Shown: positions 36,653-46,764 of the stretch, in pieces
Position numbering within the stretch: position 1 is the stretch's first letter
Layout of the letters: every line of letters starts with the position of its first letter
Origin: Caballeronia sp. GAFFF1
GTDB lineage: Bacteria; Pseudomonadota; Gammaproteobacteria; Burkholderiales; Burkholderiaceae
Length of the DNA: 57,367 bases
NCBI RefSeq assembly: GCF_023630705.1
Contig: NZ_JALQEM010000009.1
Coordinates: 1-57,367 of the forward strand
Direction: 5' to 3'
Program-made: the position numbers and the translations under genes
The notes under the pieces: model-generated
Database searches by the model: none
What the model was told of the DNA's origin: nothing
The model's input: only the letters and a program-made list of their open reading frames with translations

Positions 36653-38068
36653 ATGAGTAAATCCGTGGCCGACGTCATGCAACTCGTCAAGGACGAGGAC
36701 GTCAAGTTTGTCGATTTTCGCTTCACCGACACGCGCGGCAAAGAACAACACGTTTCCGTGCCGGTCTCGGCATTCGACGAAGACAAATTTGAAAGCGGCC
36801 ACGCTTTCGACGGTTCGTCCATTGCCGGCTGGAAGGGTATCGAAGCGTCGGACATGCTGCTCGTGCCGGATGCGGACACCGCGTTCATCGACCCGTTCTA
36901 CGAAGAATCCACGCTGGTTCTGACTTGCGACGTGGTGGAGCCGGCCGACGGCAAAGGCTACGAGCGCGACCCGCGTTCGCTCGCGAAGCGCGCCGAAGCG
37001 TATCTGAAGAGCTCGGGTCTGGGCGACACCGCGTTCTTCGGTCCGGAACCGGAATTCTTCATTTTCGACTCGGTGCAGTGGAACACGGACCAGTCGGGCA
37101 CGTTCGTGAAGATCGGCTCGGAAGAAGCGCCGTGGTCGTCGGCGAAGGAATTCGAAGGCGGCAACACCGGCCACCGTCCGGGCACGAAGGGCGGCTATTT
37201 CCCGGTGGCTCCCGTCGACACGTTCCAGGACATCCGCTCGGAAATGTGTCTGCTGCTCGAACAGATCGGCATTCCGGTCGAAGTGCACCACCACGAAGTG
37301 GCGGGCCAGGGCCAGAACGAAATCGGCACCAAGTTCTCGACGCTGGTTCAGCGCGCGGACTGGCTGCAGCAGATGAAGTACATCATCCACAACGTCGCGC
37401 ATACGTACGGCAAGACGGCCACGTTCATGCCCAAGCCGATCGTCGGCGATAACGGCTCGGGCATGCACGTTCACCAGTCCATCTGGAAGGACGGCCAGAA
37501 CCTGTTTGCGGGCAACGGCTATGCGGGCCTGTCGGAATTCGCGCTGTTCTACATCGGCGGCATCATCAAGCATGCGCGCGCGCTGAACGCGATCACGAAC
37601 CCGGGTACGAATTCGTACAAGCGTCTCGTGCCGCACTTCGAAGCGCCCGTGAAGCTGGCTTACTCGGCTCGCAACCGGTCGGCGTCGATCCGCATTCCGC
37701 ACGTGAGCAATCCGAAGGGCCGCCGTATCGAAACGCGCTTCCCGGATCCGCTCGCGAATCCGTACCTGTGCTTCTCCGCACTGATGATGGCGGGTCTCGA
37801 CGGCGTGCAGAACAAGATTCATCCGGGCGAAGCCGCGGACAAGAATCTGTACGACCTGCCGCCGGAAGAAGACGCGAAGATCCCGACCGTTTGCGCGGGC
37901 CTGGATCAGGCGCTCGACGCGCTGGACGGCGACCGCGAGTTCCTGACGCGCGGCGGCGTGTTCACGGATTCGATGCTCGACGCGTACATCGAACTGAAGA
38001 CGAACGAGCTGCAGCGTTATCGTCAGGCGGTGCATCCGATCGAGTTCGAGATGTACTACTCGTTGTAA
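36653..38068 (+). CDS. glnA: Glutamine synthetase type I
   Basis: GlnA makes glutamine from glutamate, ammonia and ATP as a cytosolic dodecamer. The 471-aa protein has the N-terminal beta-grasp signature [12 protein letters not shown], the ATP/glutamate site residues in [13 protein letters not shown] and [14 protein letters not shown], and [12 protein letters not shown]. The adenylylation site [10 protein letters not shown] has Tyr at about residue 400, so activity is switched by GlnE. It is expressed from the sigma54/NtrC region and followed by a terminator before glnL. Confidence 0.99.
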   Translation: MSKSVADVMQLVKDEDVKFVDFRFTDTRGKEQHVSVPVSAFDEDKFESGHAFDGSSIAGWKGIEASDMLLVPDADTAFIDPFYEESTLVLTCDVVEPADGKGYERDPRSLAKRAEAYLKSSGLGDTAFFGPEPEFFIFDSVQWNTDQSGTFVKIGSEEAPWSSAKEFEGGNTGHRPGTKGGYFPVAPVDTFQDIRSEMCLLLEQIGIPVEVHHHEVAGQGQNEIGTKFSTLVQRADWLQQMKYIIHNVAHTYGKTATFMPKPIVGDNGSGMHVHQSIWKDGQNLFAGNGYAGLSEFALFYIGGIIKHARALNAITNPGTNSYKRLVPHFEAPVKLAYSARNRSASIRIPHVSNPKGRRIETRFPDPLANPYLCFSALMMAGLDGVQNKIHPGEAADKNLYDLPPEEDAKIPTVCAGLDQALDALDGDREFLTRGGVFTDSMLDAYIELKTNELQRYRQAVHPIEFEMYYSL

Positions 38069-38141
38069 CGCATGAAGGCAGCGCGTTTCGTTGATTCCAA
38101 TTCGATGAAGCGCGCTCGCCGCATGTCATGAAGAACGACGG

Positions 38142-38169
38142 AAAAGGGACGGCGCGCCGTCCCTTTTTT
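38142..38169 (+). terminator. Terminator between glnA and glnL
   Basis: A near-perfect palindrome (aaaagggacgg, cgcg loop, ccgtccctttt) ends in tttttt. It lies inside a longer in-frame extension of glnL starting at 38128. That argues for the later glnL start and for glnA being largely monocistronic. Confidence 0.88.
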
Positions 38170-38235
38170 AATCGCTCGCGGTTGTCACGCAACGAGAAGA
38201 AGATCGGTAGCACGAACGACCTCAATCATTGCACG

Positions 38236-39378
38236 ATGGTGCTCAAGAATCTGATCAAGGCGCGAAAGGGTCACGCCGATGCGCTCTCCGACGATACGCA
38301 ACTCGCCGCGACCGGGTTGCTGCCCGGCCTCGAAGCGCTGCCGACTGTCGTGCTGGTGCTCGACAAGCGCAATCTGAGGATCGCGTACGCGAACCCGTCG
38401 GCGGAGTCGATGCTGGAGATGTCGCGCAAGCAGCTGATGCAGACGCATTGGCCCGAACTGTTCGCGAACGCCGACGAACTGGCGATGACGATCGCTTCGA
38501 TCGCGGAGAACCGCTTCAACGCGACGCGGCTCGACGCGGCGCTCGAACGCGCGGGGCGCGAGCCGGTTCATGTGCATGCGATCGTCGCGTATCTGGAAGC
38601 CGCGCCCGATTACGTGCTGCTCGAACTCTTCGAGAACGAGCGCCACTTGCGTACGGATCGCGAAGAGCGCATCCACGATCTGACGGCGGTCAACAAGCAA
38701 CTCATTCGCAATCTCGCGCACGAGATCAAGAATCCGCTCGGCGGCATTCGCGGCGCGGCGCAACTGCTGGAATTCGAACTCGGCGCGCGCGAACGCGACG
38801 AGTTGCGCGAATACACGCAAGTCATCATCAAGGAATCGGACCGCCTGCAAACGCTCGTCGATCGCTTGCTGGAGCCGCACCGGCATCCGCATATCGTCGG
38901 CGACGTCAATATTCACGAAGTCTGCGAGCGCGTGCGCGCGGTGATCCTCGCCGAGTTTCCGCGCGGCCTCACGATCGAACGCGACTACGACGTGAGCGTG
39001 CCCGACCTGCGCGGCGACAAGGAGCAATTGATTCAGGCGCTGCTCAACATCGTGCGCAACGCGGCCGAGGCGCTCAAGGAGCGCATCTCGCAAGGCGACG
39101 CGAAGATCGAGCTGCGCACGCGCATCGCGCGCAAGGTGACCATCGGCAAGCGCCTGCACAAACTGGCACTGGACTTGCATATCACTGACAACGGTCCCGG
39201 CATTCCGAGCGATATCCGCGACCGCATCTTCTTTCCGCTCGTATCGGGCAGGGAAGACGGGAGCGGCCTCGGCCTCACGCTCGCGCAGTCGTTCGTGCAG
39301 CAGCACGACGGACTGATCGAAGTAGAGAGCAAGCCGGGCTGCACTGAGTTCGCCATCTTGTTGCCATTCGGAAACTGA
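38236..39378 (+). CDS. glnL: Nitrogen sensor kinase/phosphatase NtrB (GlnL)
   Basis: NtrB is the cytosolic partner of NtrC; PII switches it between kinase and phosphatase. The 380-aa protein has an N-terminal PAS domain (PTVVLVLDKRNLRIAYANPS). The HisKA H-box is NLAHEIKNPLGGIRGAAQLL, followed by an N-box (LNIVRNAAEA) and G-boxes DNGPGIP and SGLGLTLAQ. There is no membrane segment. The start MVLKNLIKARKGH at 38236 was chosen because the earlier ATG lies before the glnA terminator. The ribosome site is weak. Confidence 0.95.
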   Translation: MVLKNLIKARKGHADALSDDTQLAATGLLPGLEALPTVVLVLDKRNLRIAYANPSAESMLEMSRKQLMQTHWPELFANADELAMTIASIAENRFNATRLDAALERAGREPVHVHAIVAYLEAAPDYVLLELFENERHLRTDREERIHDLTAVNKQLIRNLAHEIKNPLGGIRGAAQLLEFELGARERDELREYTQVIIKESDRLQTLVDRLLEPHRHPHIVGDVNIHEVCERVRAVILAEFPRGLTIERDYDVSVPDLRGDKEQLIQALLNIVRNAAEALKERISQGDAKIELRTRIARKVTIGKRLHKLALDLHITDNGPGIPSDIRDRIFFPLVSGREDGSGLGLTLAQSFVQQHDGLIEVESKPGCTEFAILLPFGN

Positions 39379-39517
39379 CACGCCGGGAACTGACACGGGA
39401 AATCAACCAACATCGACATTCACCAGACTGCGGGCCGCGATTCTCGCGCGAAGCCACGAAGCCTGACCGTTTCGACGGGCATACACCGAACCACACGAAG
39501 ACTTCTCGCCGAACGAT

Positions 39518-41002
39518 ATGAAGCCGATCTGGATAGTAGACGACGACCAATCCATCCGTTGGGTGCTCGAAAAAGCGCTCGCACGAGAGAACTTCACGAC
39601 GCGCAGTTTCTCGGGCGTGCGCGACGCGCTCGCCGCGCTCGAAACCGAAAGCCCGCAAGTGCTGGTATCGGATATCCGCATGCCGGGCGGCTCGGGGCTC
39701 GAACTGCTGCAAACGGTGCGCGACAGGCTGCCGGGGCTGCCCGTCATCATCATGACGGCGTTTTCCGATCTGGATAGCGCGGTCGCGGCATTCCAGGGCG
39801 GCGCGTTCGAATATCTCGCGAAGCCGTTCGATATCGACAAGGCGGTGGAATTGATCCGCCGCGCCGTCGACGAAAGCATGCGCGGCGAGGCCGCGTACGA
39901 CGAGCGCGTGACCGAAACGCCCGAGATGTTGGGACAAGCGCCTGCGATGCAGGACATGTTCCGCGCAATCGGCCGGCTCTCGCATTCGGCGGCGACCGTG
40001 CTCATCACAGGCGAATCAGGCACCGGAAAGGAGCTTGTCGCGCGCGCGTTGCACCGACATAGCCCGCGGGCCAACGGGCCGTTCATCGCGCTCAATACGG
40101 CGGCGATTCCGAAAGATCTGCTGGAGTCCGAACTATTCGGTCACGAACGCGGCGCGTTCACGGGTGCGCAGGCCATGCGGCAGGGCCGCTTCGAACAGGC
40201 CGAGAACGGCACGCTCTTTCTCGATGAAATCGGCGACATGCCGTTCGATCTGCAAACGCGGCTTTTGCGCGTGTTGTCCGACGGGCAGTTCTATCGGGTC
40301 GGCGGCCATAATCCGCTGCGCGCGAACGTGCGCGTGATCGCGGCGACGCACCAGAATCTGGAATCGCGCGTGCGGCAGGGCTTGTTTCGCGAGGACTTGT
40401 ATCATCGCCTCAACGTGATTCGGCTGCGTCTGCCGGCGCTGCGCGAACGCAGCGAGGACATTCCGTTGCTCACGCGGCACTTCCTGCAAAAGAGCGCGCG
40501 CGATCTGGGCGTCGAGCCGAAGCGCGTGTCCGACAGCGCGCTCGCGTATCTCGCGTCGCTGCCGTTTCCCGGCAACGTGCGGCAGCTCGAAAACCTGTGC
40601 AACTGGCTCACGGTGATGGCGCCCGCGCAGGTGATCGAGCAGAAGGACCTCCCGCCCGACCTCACGCCGCGGCAGGACGTCACGCCGGAGAGCATCGCTG
40701 TATCGACCGATGGCGCGGTCGCGCCGAACGGCTCGGCCATGCCGGCCTCGGCGCCTGCTTCGGCGCCGCCAGCGGGCGTGCCGGCGAGCGTGTGGGAAAA
40801 TGGCTTGCGCACGGAAGTCGCGCGGCTGTTGCGCGAAAATTCCGCCGATGTCATGGACGAACTCGCGCGCCGCTTCGAAGCCGCCGTGATTCGCGAGGCG
40901 CTCGACTTCACGCGCGGGCGCAAGGTCGAAGCGGCGGAGCGCTTAGGCATCGGCCGCAATACGATCACGCGCAAGATTCAGGAACTGCATCTCGACGCGT
41001 GA
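39518..41002 (+). CDS. glnG: Nitrogen regulator NtrC (GlnG), sigma54 activator
   Basis: The 494-aa protein has three domains. The receiver has D52 ([12 protein letters not shown]). The AAA+ sigma54-interaction domain has Walker [14 protein letters not shown], the sigma54-contact loop [10 protein letters not shown] and [10 protein letters not shown]. The C-terminal Fis-type HTH reads [19 protein letters not shown] Pro/Ala-rich linker of about 35 residues precedes the DNA-binding part. It is expected to bind the GCAC-N7-GTGC sites ahead of glnA. It is convergent with xthA, leaving 14 bases between stops. Confidence 0.97.
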   Translation: MKPIWIVDDDQSIRWVLEKALARENFTTRSFSGVRDALAALETESPQVLVSDIRMPGGSGLELLQTVRDRLPGLPVIIMTAFSDLDSAVAAFQGGAFEYLAKPFDIDKAVELIRRAVDESMRGEAAYDERVTETPEMLGQAPAMQDMFRAIGRLSHSAATVLITGESGTGKELVARALHRHSPRANGPFIALNTAAIPKDLLESELFGHERGAFTGAQAMRQGRFEQAENGTLFLDEIGDMPFDLQTRLLRVLSDGQFYRVGGHNPLRANVRVIAATHQNLESRVRQGLFREDLYHRLNVIRLRLPALRERSEDIPLLTRHFLQKSARDLGVEPKRVSDSALAYLASLPFPGNVRQLENLCNWLTVMAPAQVIEQKDLPPDLTPRQDVTPESIAVSTDGAVAPNGSAMPASAPASAPPAGVPASVWENGLRTEVARLLRENSADVMDELARRFEAAVIREALDFTRGRKVEAAERLGIGRNTITRKIQELHLDA

Positions 41003-41016
41003 GCACCAAGCACGGA

Positions 41017-41796
41017 TCAGCAGCCGACCGTCGCCACCACAGGCGCGTGGTCGGACGGCTGATCCCACTTGCGCGGCACCTTGTCGATTTCGCATGACGT
41101 GCACAGCGCCGACAACTCCGACGACAGCAGGATGTGGTCGATGCGCAGGCCCGCGTTGCGCCGGAACGCCAACATGCGGTAATCCCACCACGTAAAGAGC
41201 TTTTCGGGCTGCTCGAACTTGCGGAATGCGTCGGTGAGTCCCAGGCCGACGAGCTGCATGAAGTGCGCGCGTTCTTCCGGCGAAACGAGGTTCTGTCCTT
41301 CCCACGCCTTCGGGTCGTGCACGTCGCGGTCTTCCGGCGCGATGTTGTAATCGCCGAGCAGCGCGAGCTTCGGATACTGCGTCATCTCTTCGCGCAGCCA
41401 TTCGCGCAGCGCATCCAGCCAGCGCATCTTGTACGCGAACTTCTCGGAACCGGGCGCCTGCCCGTTCGGGAAATACGCCGATACCATGCGCACGCCGTTC
41501 ACCGTCGCGGCAATCACGCGCTGCTGCAAGTCTTCGAAGCCGGGAATGTTGCGGACCACGGTGGCGTCGTGCACCTCGATGCCGTCGCGAACCAGAATGC
41601 CGACGCCGTTATACGTCTTTTGTCCCGCGAACCAGCTTTTGTATCCGGCGGCTTCGAGTTCCGCGCGAGGGAATTTCTCGTCGGGCAGCTTCAGTTCCTG
41701 AAGGCATAGCACATCCACTTGCGAGAGTTGCAGCCAGTCGGTGACGTGCTGAAGACGGACCTTGAGAGAGTTGACGTTCCAGGTGGCGATTTTCAT
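41017..41796 (-). CDS. xthA: Exodeoxyribonuclease III
   Basis: This is an AP endonuclease / 3'-5' exonuclease of base-excision repair. The 259-aa protein has the metal and catalytic motifs of the EEP family: KIATWNVNSLKVRL (N7), CLQELKLPDEKFP (E), LLGDYNIAPEDRDV (D-x-N), RIDHILLS and SDHAPVVAT (D-H pair). The start MKIATWNVNS at 41796 is canonical; the 26-residue in-frame extension upstream is not. It is divergent from the kdp operon. Confidence 0.95.
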   Translation of the reverse strand: MKIATWNVNSLKVRLQHVTDWLQLSQVDVLCLQELKLPDEKFPRAELEAAGYKSWFAGQKTYNGVGILVRDGIEVHDATVVRNIPGFEDLQQRVIAATVNGVRMVSAYFPNGQAPGSEKFAYKMRWLDALREWLREEMTQYPKLALLGDYNIAPEDRDVHDPKAWEGQNLVSPEERAHFMQLVGLGLTDAFRKFEQPEKLFTWWDYRMLAFRRNAGLRIDHILLSSELSALCTSCEIDKVPRKWDQPSDHAPVVATVGC

Positions 41797-41881
41797 GTGA
41801 CGGCGTTGGCCTGCGGCTTCTTGAGTGTCGATCGAAGCCGGAATGATAACGCCACGACGCTTGCGCACCGTCACGCGCTCG

Positions 41882-41899
41882 TTTACGCGATTTTTACGC
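41882..41899 (+). promoter_or_regulatory. KdpE-box-like direct repeats ahead of the kdp operon
   Basis: TTTACGC at 41882 and again at 41893 are direct repeats spaced 11 bp, the arrangement bound by OmpR-family dimers. The whole 19-base string (TTTACGCGATTTTTACGCC) resembles the E. coli kdpFABC KdpE site (T-rich, TTTATA/TTTACA 11 bp apart), and a C-rich run follows it as in E. coli (from memory). It lies about 85 bases before the first kdp micro-ORF. A -35-like TTGCCA at 41914 follows, without a clear -10. Confidence 0.6.
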
Positions 41900-41981
41900 C
41901 GCCCCGCGAACTCTTGCCACGCCCTTTATCCCGGTCCTCGTACTCTTGCAGGCGTCCAATGCACAAGAGGAGAACCGAACA

Positions 41982-42089
41982 ATGGACCTGCTTTACGTCG
42001 CCGGCATCGCCCTGTTCTGGGCGCTGTGCGCGGCGCTGACCGTGGGCTGCGAGCGCTTGCGCCGCCGTCTGCCGGGAGCGCGCGCATGA
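41982..42089 (+). CDS. kdp-leading membrane micro-protein (35 aa)
   Basis: This ORF starts [20 protein letters not shown], then [15 protein letters not shown]: one helix with a basic cytosolic tail. An aggagaaccgaac site precedes it. Its TGA overlaps the kdpF ATG (atga), so it is coupled into the kdp operon. A similar tiny one-helix ORF ending in a Cys-Glu-Arg-Leu-type motif occurs ahead of kdpF in other proteobacteria (recalled, not checked). Function unknown. Confidence 0.7.
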   Translation: MDLLYVAGIALFWALCAALTVGCERLRRRLPGARA

Positions 42090-42181
42090 CTGCATGGATG
42101 ATCTGGCTCGCGGCCGCATCGACGCTGCTGCTTCTGGCCTACCTCGTGTACGCGCTGCTGCGCGCGGAGGATCTCGAATGA
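42086..42181 (+). CDS. kdpF: K+-transporting ATPase subunit KdpF
   Basis: The 31-aa one-helix protein reads [20 protein letters not shown] followed by [11 protein letters not shown]. The ending [12 protein letters not shown] closely parallels E. coli KdpF (LGYLVYALINAE). It stabilises the KdpABC complex in the inner membrane. Both ends overlap neighbours by ATGA (the micro-ORF before it and kdpA after it). Confidence 0.9.
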   Translation: MTAWMIWLAAASTLLLLAYLVYALLRAEDLE

Positions 42182-43983
42182 ACGCCGACACGTTCACGCA
42201 GACGGCGCTGTTCATCATCGTACTGATCGCGCTTGCCATTCCGCTCGGGCGATACATCGCCGACGTGCTCGACGGCTCGTCGGTCGTCGTACGCAAGACG
42301 AAGCGCTTCGAAGACGCGTTGTATCGCATCGCAGGCGTCGATGCGGATGCCGAAATGTCGTGGAAGCATTACGCGCTCGCGGTGCTGCTCTTCAACGCGC
42401 TCGGCGCGCTCGTGCTCTACGCGCTGCTGCGCCTCCAACACGTCTTGCCGGCCAACCCGCAAGGCATGGCCGCGATGACGCCGGACGCCGCGTTCAACAC
42501 GGCGGTGAGCTTCGTCACCAATACGAACTGGCAGGACTACGGCGGGGAGAGCACGCTCGGCTATCTCGCGCAGATGCTCGGCCTCACGGTGCAGAACTTT
42601 CTCTCGGCGGCGACCGGCATCGCGGTCGTCATCGCGCTGATTCGCGGCTTCAAGCGGCACAGCGCGCAGACCATCGGCAACTTCTGGGTCGATCTCACGC
42701 GCACGACGCTCTACGTGCTCGCGCCGCTTGCCGTGGTGTTCGCGCTCGTCTTCGTGAGCCAGGGCGTGATTCAGAACTTCAGGCCGTACCAGGACGTGTC
42801 GACGCTGCAAGTCACGAGCTATCAGGCACCCCAGACCGACGCGCAAGGCAACGCCGCGAAAGATGCCCGCGGCAATCCGGTCATGCGCGAAATGAAAGCC
42901 GACAAGCAGTCGCTGCCGATGGGCCCGGTCGCGTCGCAGGAGGCGATCAAGATGCTCGGCACGAACGGCGGCGGCTTCTTCAACGCGAACTCGGCGCATC
43001 CGTTCGAGAACCCGACGCCGCTCTCCAACTTCATGCAGATGATCGCGATGCTGCTCATTCCGGCCGCGCTGTGCGTCGTGTTCGGCCGCATGATCGGCGA
43101 CAGGCGGCAGGGCTACGCCGTGCTCGCGGCGATGACCATCGCGTTCGCGGCGGCGTGCGTCGCCGAGATATCGGCGGAGCAGGCAGGCAATCCGCTCTTC
43201 GCGTCGCTTCATGTCGATACCCACGCGAGCGCGCTGCAAGCGGGCGGCAACATGGAAGGCAAGGAGACGCGCTTCGGCATTGCGCAGTCGGGCATCTTCA
43301 CCGTGGCGACCACCGCGGCGTCCTGCGGCGCGGTCGACGCGATGCACGACTCGCTTACGCCACTGGGCGGCCTCGTTCCGATGCTCCTGATCCAGCTCGG
43401 CGAAGTGATCTTCGGCGGCGTCGGCTCCGGCTTGTACGGCATGCTCGTCTTCGCGCTGCTCGCCGTGTTCGTCGCGGGACTGATGATCGGCCGGACGCCC
43501 GAATACGCCGGCAAGAAGATCGAATCGTTCGAGATGAAGATGGTCGCCATCGCGATCCTGCTCACGCCGCTTCTGGTGCTCGCGGGAACATCGGTGGCCG
43601 TGCTGACGGCATCGGGCACGGCGGGCATCGCCAATCCGGGCGCGCACGGTTTCTCGGAAGTGCTGTACGCGTTCAGCTCGGCCGCGAACAACAACGGCAG
43701 CGCGTTCGCGGGCCTTTCGGTGAACACGCCGTTCTACAACGTGCTGCTCGGCATCGCGATGTGGCTCGGCCGCTTCGGCTCGATCGTGCCGGTGCTGGCG
43801 ATTGCGGGATCGCTCGCGGCGAAGAAGCGCCTCGCCGTCACCGCCGGCACCTTGCCGACACACGGACCGCTTTTCGTGGTGCTGCTGCTCGGCACGCTTT
43901 TGCTCGTCGGCGCGCTCACGTATGTGCCGGCGCTCGCGCTCGGACCTGTCGTCGAGCATCTGACGATGATCGCCGCTCACTGA
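42178..43983 (+). CDS. kdpA: K+-transporting ATPase subunit A (KdpA)
   Basis: This is the channel-like K+-translocating subunit of the high-affinity Kdp pump: 601 aa, ten transmembrane helices with four selectivity-filter-like loops. Recognisable parts are [46 protein letters not shown] and [14 protein letters not shown]. The ATG at 42178 overlaps the kdpF stop. Upstream in-frame codons belong to the overlapping micro-ORF region. Confidence 0.98.
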   Translation: MNADTFTQTALFIIVLIALAIPLGRYIADVLDGSSVVVRKTKRFEDALYRIAGVDADAEMSWKHYALAVLLFNALGALVLYALLRLQHVLPANPQGMAAMTPDAAFNTAVSFVTNTNWQDYGGESTLGYLAQMLGLTVQNFLSAATGIAVVIALIRGFKRHSAQTIGNFWVDLTRTTLYVLAPLAVVFALVFVSQGVIQNFRPYQDVSTLQVTSYQAPQTDAQGNAAKDARGNPVMREMKADKQSLPMGPVASQEAIKMLGTNGGGFFNANSAHPFENPTPLSNFMQMIAMLLIPAALCVVFGRMIGDRRQGYAVLAAMTIAFAAACVAEISAEQAGNPLFASLHVDTHASALQAGGNMEGKETRFGIAQSGIFTVATTAASCGAVDAMHDSLTPLGGLVPMLLIQLGEVIFGGVGSGLYGMLVFALLAVFVAGLMIGRTPEYAGKKIESFEMKMVAIAILLTPLLVLAGTSVAVLTASGTAGIANPGAHGFSEVLYAFSSAANNNGSAFAGLSVNTPFYNVLLGIAMWLGRFGSIVPVLAIAGSLAAKKRLAVTAGTLPTHGPLFVVLLLGTLLLVGALTYVPALALGPVVEHLTMIAAH

Positions 43984-43996
43984 TTTCGAGGAACAG

Positions 43997-46126
43997 ATGA
44001 CTCAACTGAATCATGCGCCGCTGCATCGCCCGGAGAACCTCGGGCAAGCGCGCACGGCGGCGCGTTCGATGTTCGATCCGGCGCTCGTCAAACCCGCCAT
44101 CGCCGATTCTTTCGCGAAGCTCGCGCCGCGCACGCAACTGCGCAATCCGGTGATGTTCTGCGTGTACGTCGGCAGCATCCTGACGACGGTGCTGTGGATC
44201 GCCGCGCTCGCGGGTGAGGCGGAAGCGCCCGCAGGCTTCATCCTCGCCGTTGCGCTGTGGCTGTGGTTCACCGTGCTCTTCGCGAACTTCGCCGAGGCCC
44301 TTGCCGAAGGGCGCTCGAAGGCGCAGGCGGCGTCGTTGCGCAGCGCCAAGCACAACGTGACGGCGAAGAAGCTCAACGAGCCGCATCCGAAGTCGCCGAT
44401 CCGCATTGTCGCGTCGAGCGATCTGCGCAAGGGCGATGTCGTGCTGATCGAAGCCGGCGACGCCGTGCCCGCCGATGGCGAGGTGATAGACGGCGTCGCG
44501 TCCGTCGACGAATCCGCGATCACGGGCGAATCCGCGCCCGTCATCCGCGAGTCGGGCGGCGACTTCTCGTCGGTGACGGGCGGCACGCGCGTGCTGTCGG
44601 ACTGGATCGTCGTGCGCGTGACAGCCGACCCCGGCGAGGCGTTTCTCGACCGCATGATCGCGATGGTCGAAGGCGCGAAGCGGCAGAAGACGCCGAATGA
44701 AGTCGCGCTCACGATCCTGCTCGTCGCGCTGACGCTCGTGCTTCTGTTCGCCACCGCGAGCTTGCTGCCGTTCTCCCTGTTCTCGGTCGAAGCCGCGAAA
44801 GCCGGACACGTCGTCACGATCACCGCGCTCGTCGCGCTGCTCGTCTGCCTGATTCCGACGACCATCGGCGGGCTGTTGTCGGCCATCGGCGTCGCGGGCA
44901 TGAGCCGCATGATGCAGGCGAACGTGATCGCGACTTCCGGCCGCGCGGTCGAAGCCGCGGGCGACGTGGACGTGCTGCTGCTCGACAAGACCGGCACGAT
45001 CACGCTCGGCAACCGGCAGGCGTCGTCGTTCGCGCCGGCGCCGGGCGTGAGCGAGCGCGACCTCGCCGACGCCGCGCAACTCGCGTCGCTCGCCGACGAA
45101 ACGCCGGAAGGCCGCAGCATCGTCGTGCTGGCGAAGCACCGGTTCGATATCCGCGAACGCGATATGGCCACGCTCGGCGCAACGTTCATCGCGTTCAGCG
45201 CGCAGACACGCATGAGCGGCGTCGATGTGCCGGATCGCGAGATACGCAAGGGCGCGGCCGATGCGGTGAGAAAGTACGTCGAAGAACGCGGCGGGCGTTT
45301 TCCGCAAGAAGTGCAGCATGGCGTCGACGAGATCGCGCGGCGCGGCAGCACGCCGCTCGTCGTCGCAGAGTACGTCGCGGGCAAGGCGCGCGCGCTCGGC
45401 GTGATCGAACTGAAGGACATCGTGAAGGGCGGCATCAAGGAACGCTTTGCCGAGCTGCGCAAGATGGGCATCAAGACCGTGATGGTCACGGGCGACAACC
45501 GGCTGACGGCGGCGGCTATTGCGGCGGAAGCGGGCGTGGATGACTTTCTCGCGGAAGCGACGCCGGAAGCGAAGCTCTCGACGATCCGCGCGCATCAGGC
45601 GGAAGGGCGGCTCGTGGCGATGACCGGCGACGGCACCAACGACGCGCCCGCGCTCGCCCAGGCCGACGTCGCGGTGGCGATGAACACCGGCACGCAGGCG
45701 GCGAAGGAAGCGGGCAACATGGTCGATCTCGATTCGAACCCGACGAAGCTGATCGAGATCGTGGAGATCGGCAAGCAGATGCTGATGACGCGCGGCTCGC
45801 TCACGACGTTCTCCATCGCCAACGACGTCGCCAAGTACTTCGCGATCATTCCTGCCGCTTTCGCGACCACGTACCCGCAATTGCGCGTGCTCGACGTGAT
45901 GCATCTCGCGTCGCCGTCGTCCGCGATTCTTTCGGCGGTGATCTTTAACGCGCTCATCATCGTGTTTCTGATTCCGCTCGCGCTGAAGGGCGTGAAGTAT
46001 CGCGCGCTCGGGGCGGCTTCGTTGTTGCGGCGCAATCTCCTCATGTATGGGCTCGGCGGCATCGTGCTGCCGTTTCCGGTCATCAAGCTGATCGACATGA
46101 CGATCACCGCGCTCGGTTGGAACTAG
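43997..46126 (+). CDS. kdpB: K+-transporting ATPase ATP-binding subunit (KdpB)
   Basis: This P-type ATPase subunit hydrolyses ATP to drive K+ uptake through KdpA. The 709-aa protein has the TGES actuator motif ([11 protein letters not shown]), the phosphorylation motif [13 protein letters not shown] with Asp at about residue 330, and the hinge [17 protein letters not shown]. It has about seven transmembrane helices. The TGES Ser used for inhibitory phosphorylation in E. coli is conserved. It starts 13 bases after the kdpA stop. Confidence 0.98.
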   Translation: MTQLNHAPLHRPENLGQARTAARSMFDPALVKPAIADSFAKLAPRTQLRNPVMFCVYVGSILTTVLWIAALAGEAEAPAGFILAVALWLWFTVLFANFAEALAEGRSKAQAASLRSAKHNVTAKKLNEPHPKSPIRIVASSDLRKGDVVLIEAGDAVPADGEVIDGVASVDESAITGESAPVIRESGGDFSSVTGGTRVLSDWIVVRVTADPGEAFLDRMIAMVEGAKRQKTPNEVALTILLVALTLVLLFATASLLPFSLFSVEAAKAGHVVTITALVALLVCLIPTTIGGLLSAIGVAGMSRMMQANVIATSGRAVEAAGDVDVLLLDKTGTITLGNRQASSFAPAPGVSERDLADAAQLASLADETPEGRSIVVLAKHRFDIRERDMATLGATFIAFSAQTRMSGVDVPDREIRKGAADAVRKYVEERGGRFPQEVQHGVDEIARRGSTPLVVAEYVAGKARALGVIELKDIVKGGIKERFAELRKMGIKTVMVTGDNRLTAAAIAAEAGVDDFLAEATPEAKLSTIRAHQAEGRLVAMTGDGTNDAPALAQADVAVAMNTGTQAAKEAGNMVDLDSNPTKLIEIVEIGKQMLMTRGSLTTFSIANDVAKYFAIIPAAFATTYPQLRVLDVMHLASPSSAILSAVIFNALIIVFLIPLALKGVKYRALGAASLLRRNLLMYGLGGIVLPFPVIKLIDMTITALGWN

Positions 46127-46136
46127 GAGAAGAATC

Positions 46137-46715
46137 ATGAAGAATGCATTGCGTCCGGCTATCGTCTTGTTCGTCGCGTTAACCGTCGTCACCGGCTTGC
46201 TGTATCCGCTCGTCGTGACGGCGGTATCGCAGACGGTGTTCCGGCATCAGGCGAACGGCAGTCTCATCGCGCTTGACGGGAAGATCGTCGGTTCGGAACT
46301 GATCGGCCAGCAGTTCGACGCGCCGCGCTATTTCTGGGGCCGCTTGTCCGCCACGACGCCGAATCCGTACAACGCGGGCAGCTCCGGCGGATCGAATCTC
46401 GGTCCGACCAATCCCGCGCTCGCCGAGACCGTGAAGGCGCGCATCGCCGCGCTGCACGCCGCCGATCCTTCGAACGACGCCGCCGTGCCCGTCGATCTCG
46501 TCACCTCATCGGGCAGCGGGCTCGACCGGGACATCAGCCCGGCGGCGGCCGCGTATCAGATCGCACGCGTGGCGCGGGCCCGCGGGCTGTCCGTCGCGCG
46601 AGTCAATGCGCTCGTCGTCGAGGCGACGTCCACGCGCACGTTGGGCGTGATCGGGGAACCTGCGGTGAATGTGCTTAAATTGAACCTCGCGCTGGACCGG
46701 GCGAGCGTTCGCTGA
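46137..46715 (+). CDS. kdpC: K+-transporting ATPase subunit C (KdpC)
   Basis: The 192-aa protein has one N-terminal transmembrane helix ([20 protein letters not shown]). Its periplasmic domain contains [33 protein letters not shown] and [14 protein letters not shown], all typical of KdpC. It is a fixed partner of KdpA/KdpB. An aggagaagaatc leader precedes the ATG. Confidence 0.97.
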   Translation: MKNALRPAIVLFVALTVVTGLLYPLVVTAVSQTVFRHQANGSLIALDGKIVGSELIGQQFDAPRYFWGRLSATTPNPYNAGSSGGSNLGPTNPALAETVKARIAALHAADPSNDAAVPVDLVTSSGSGLDRDISPAAAAYQIARVARARGLSVARVNALVVEATSTRTLGVIGEPAVNVLKLNLALDRASVR

Positions 46716-46764
46716 GCGCCGCCATTTCCCACGCGCGACATGACGAGAACCCGCCCAGGAGCCC

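Noticed and set aside
38128..38235. Longer N-terminus for glnL
   Set aside because: It would place the glnA terminator hairpin inside the coding sequence, and the extra residues do not resemble a PAS-kinase N-terminus.
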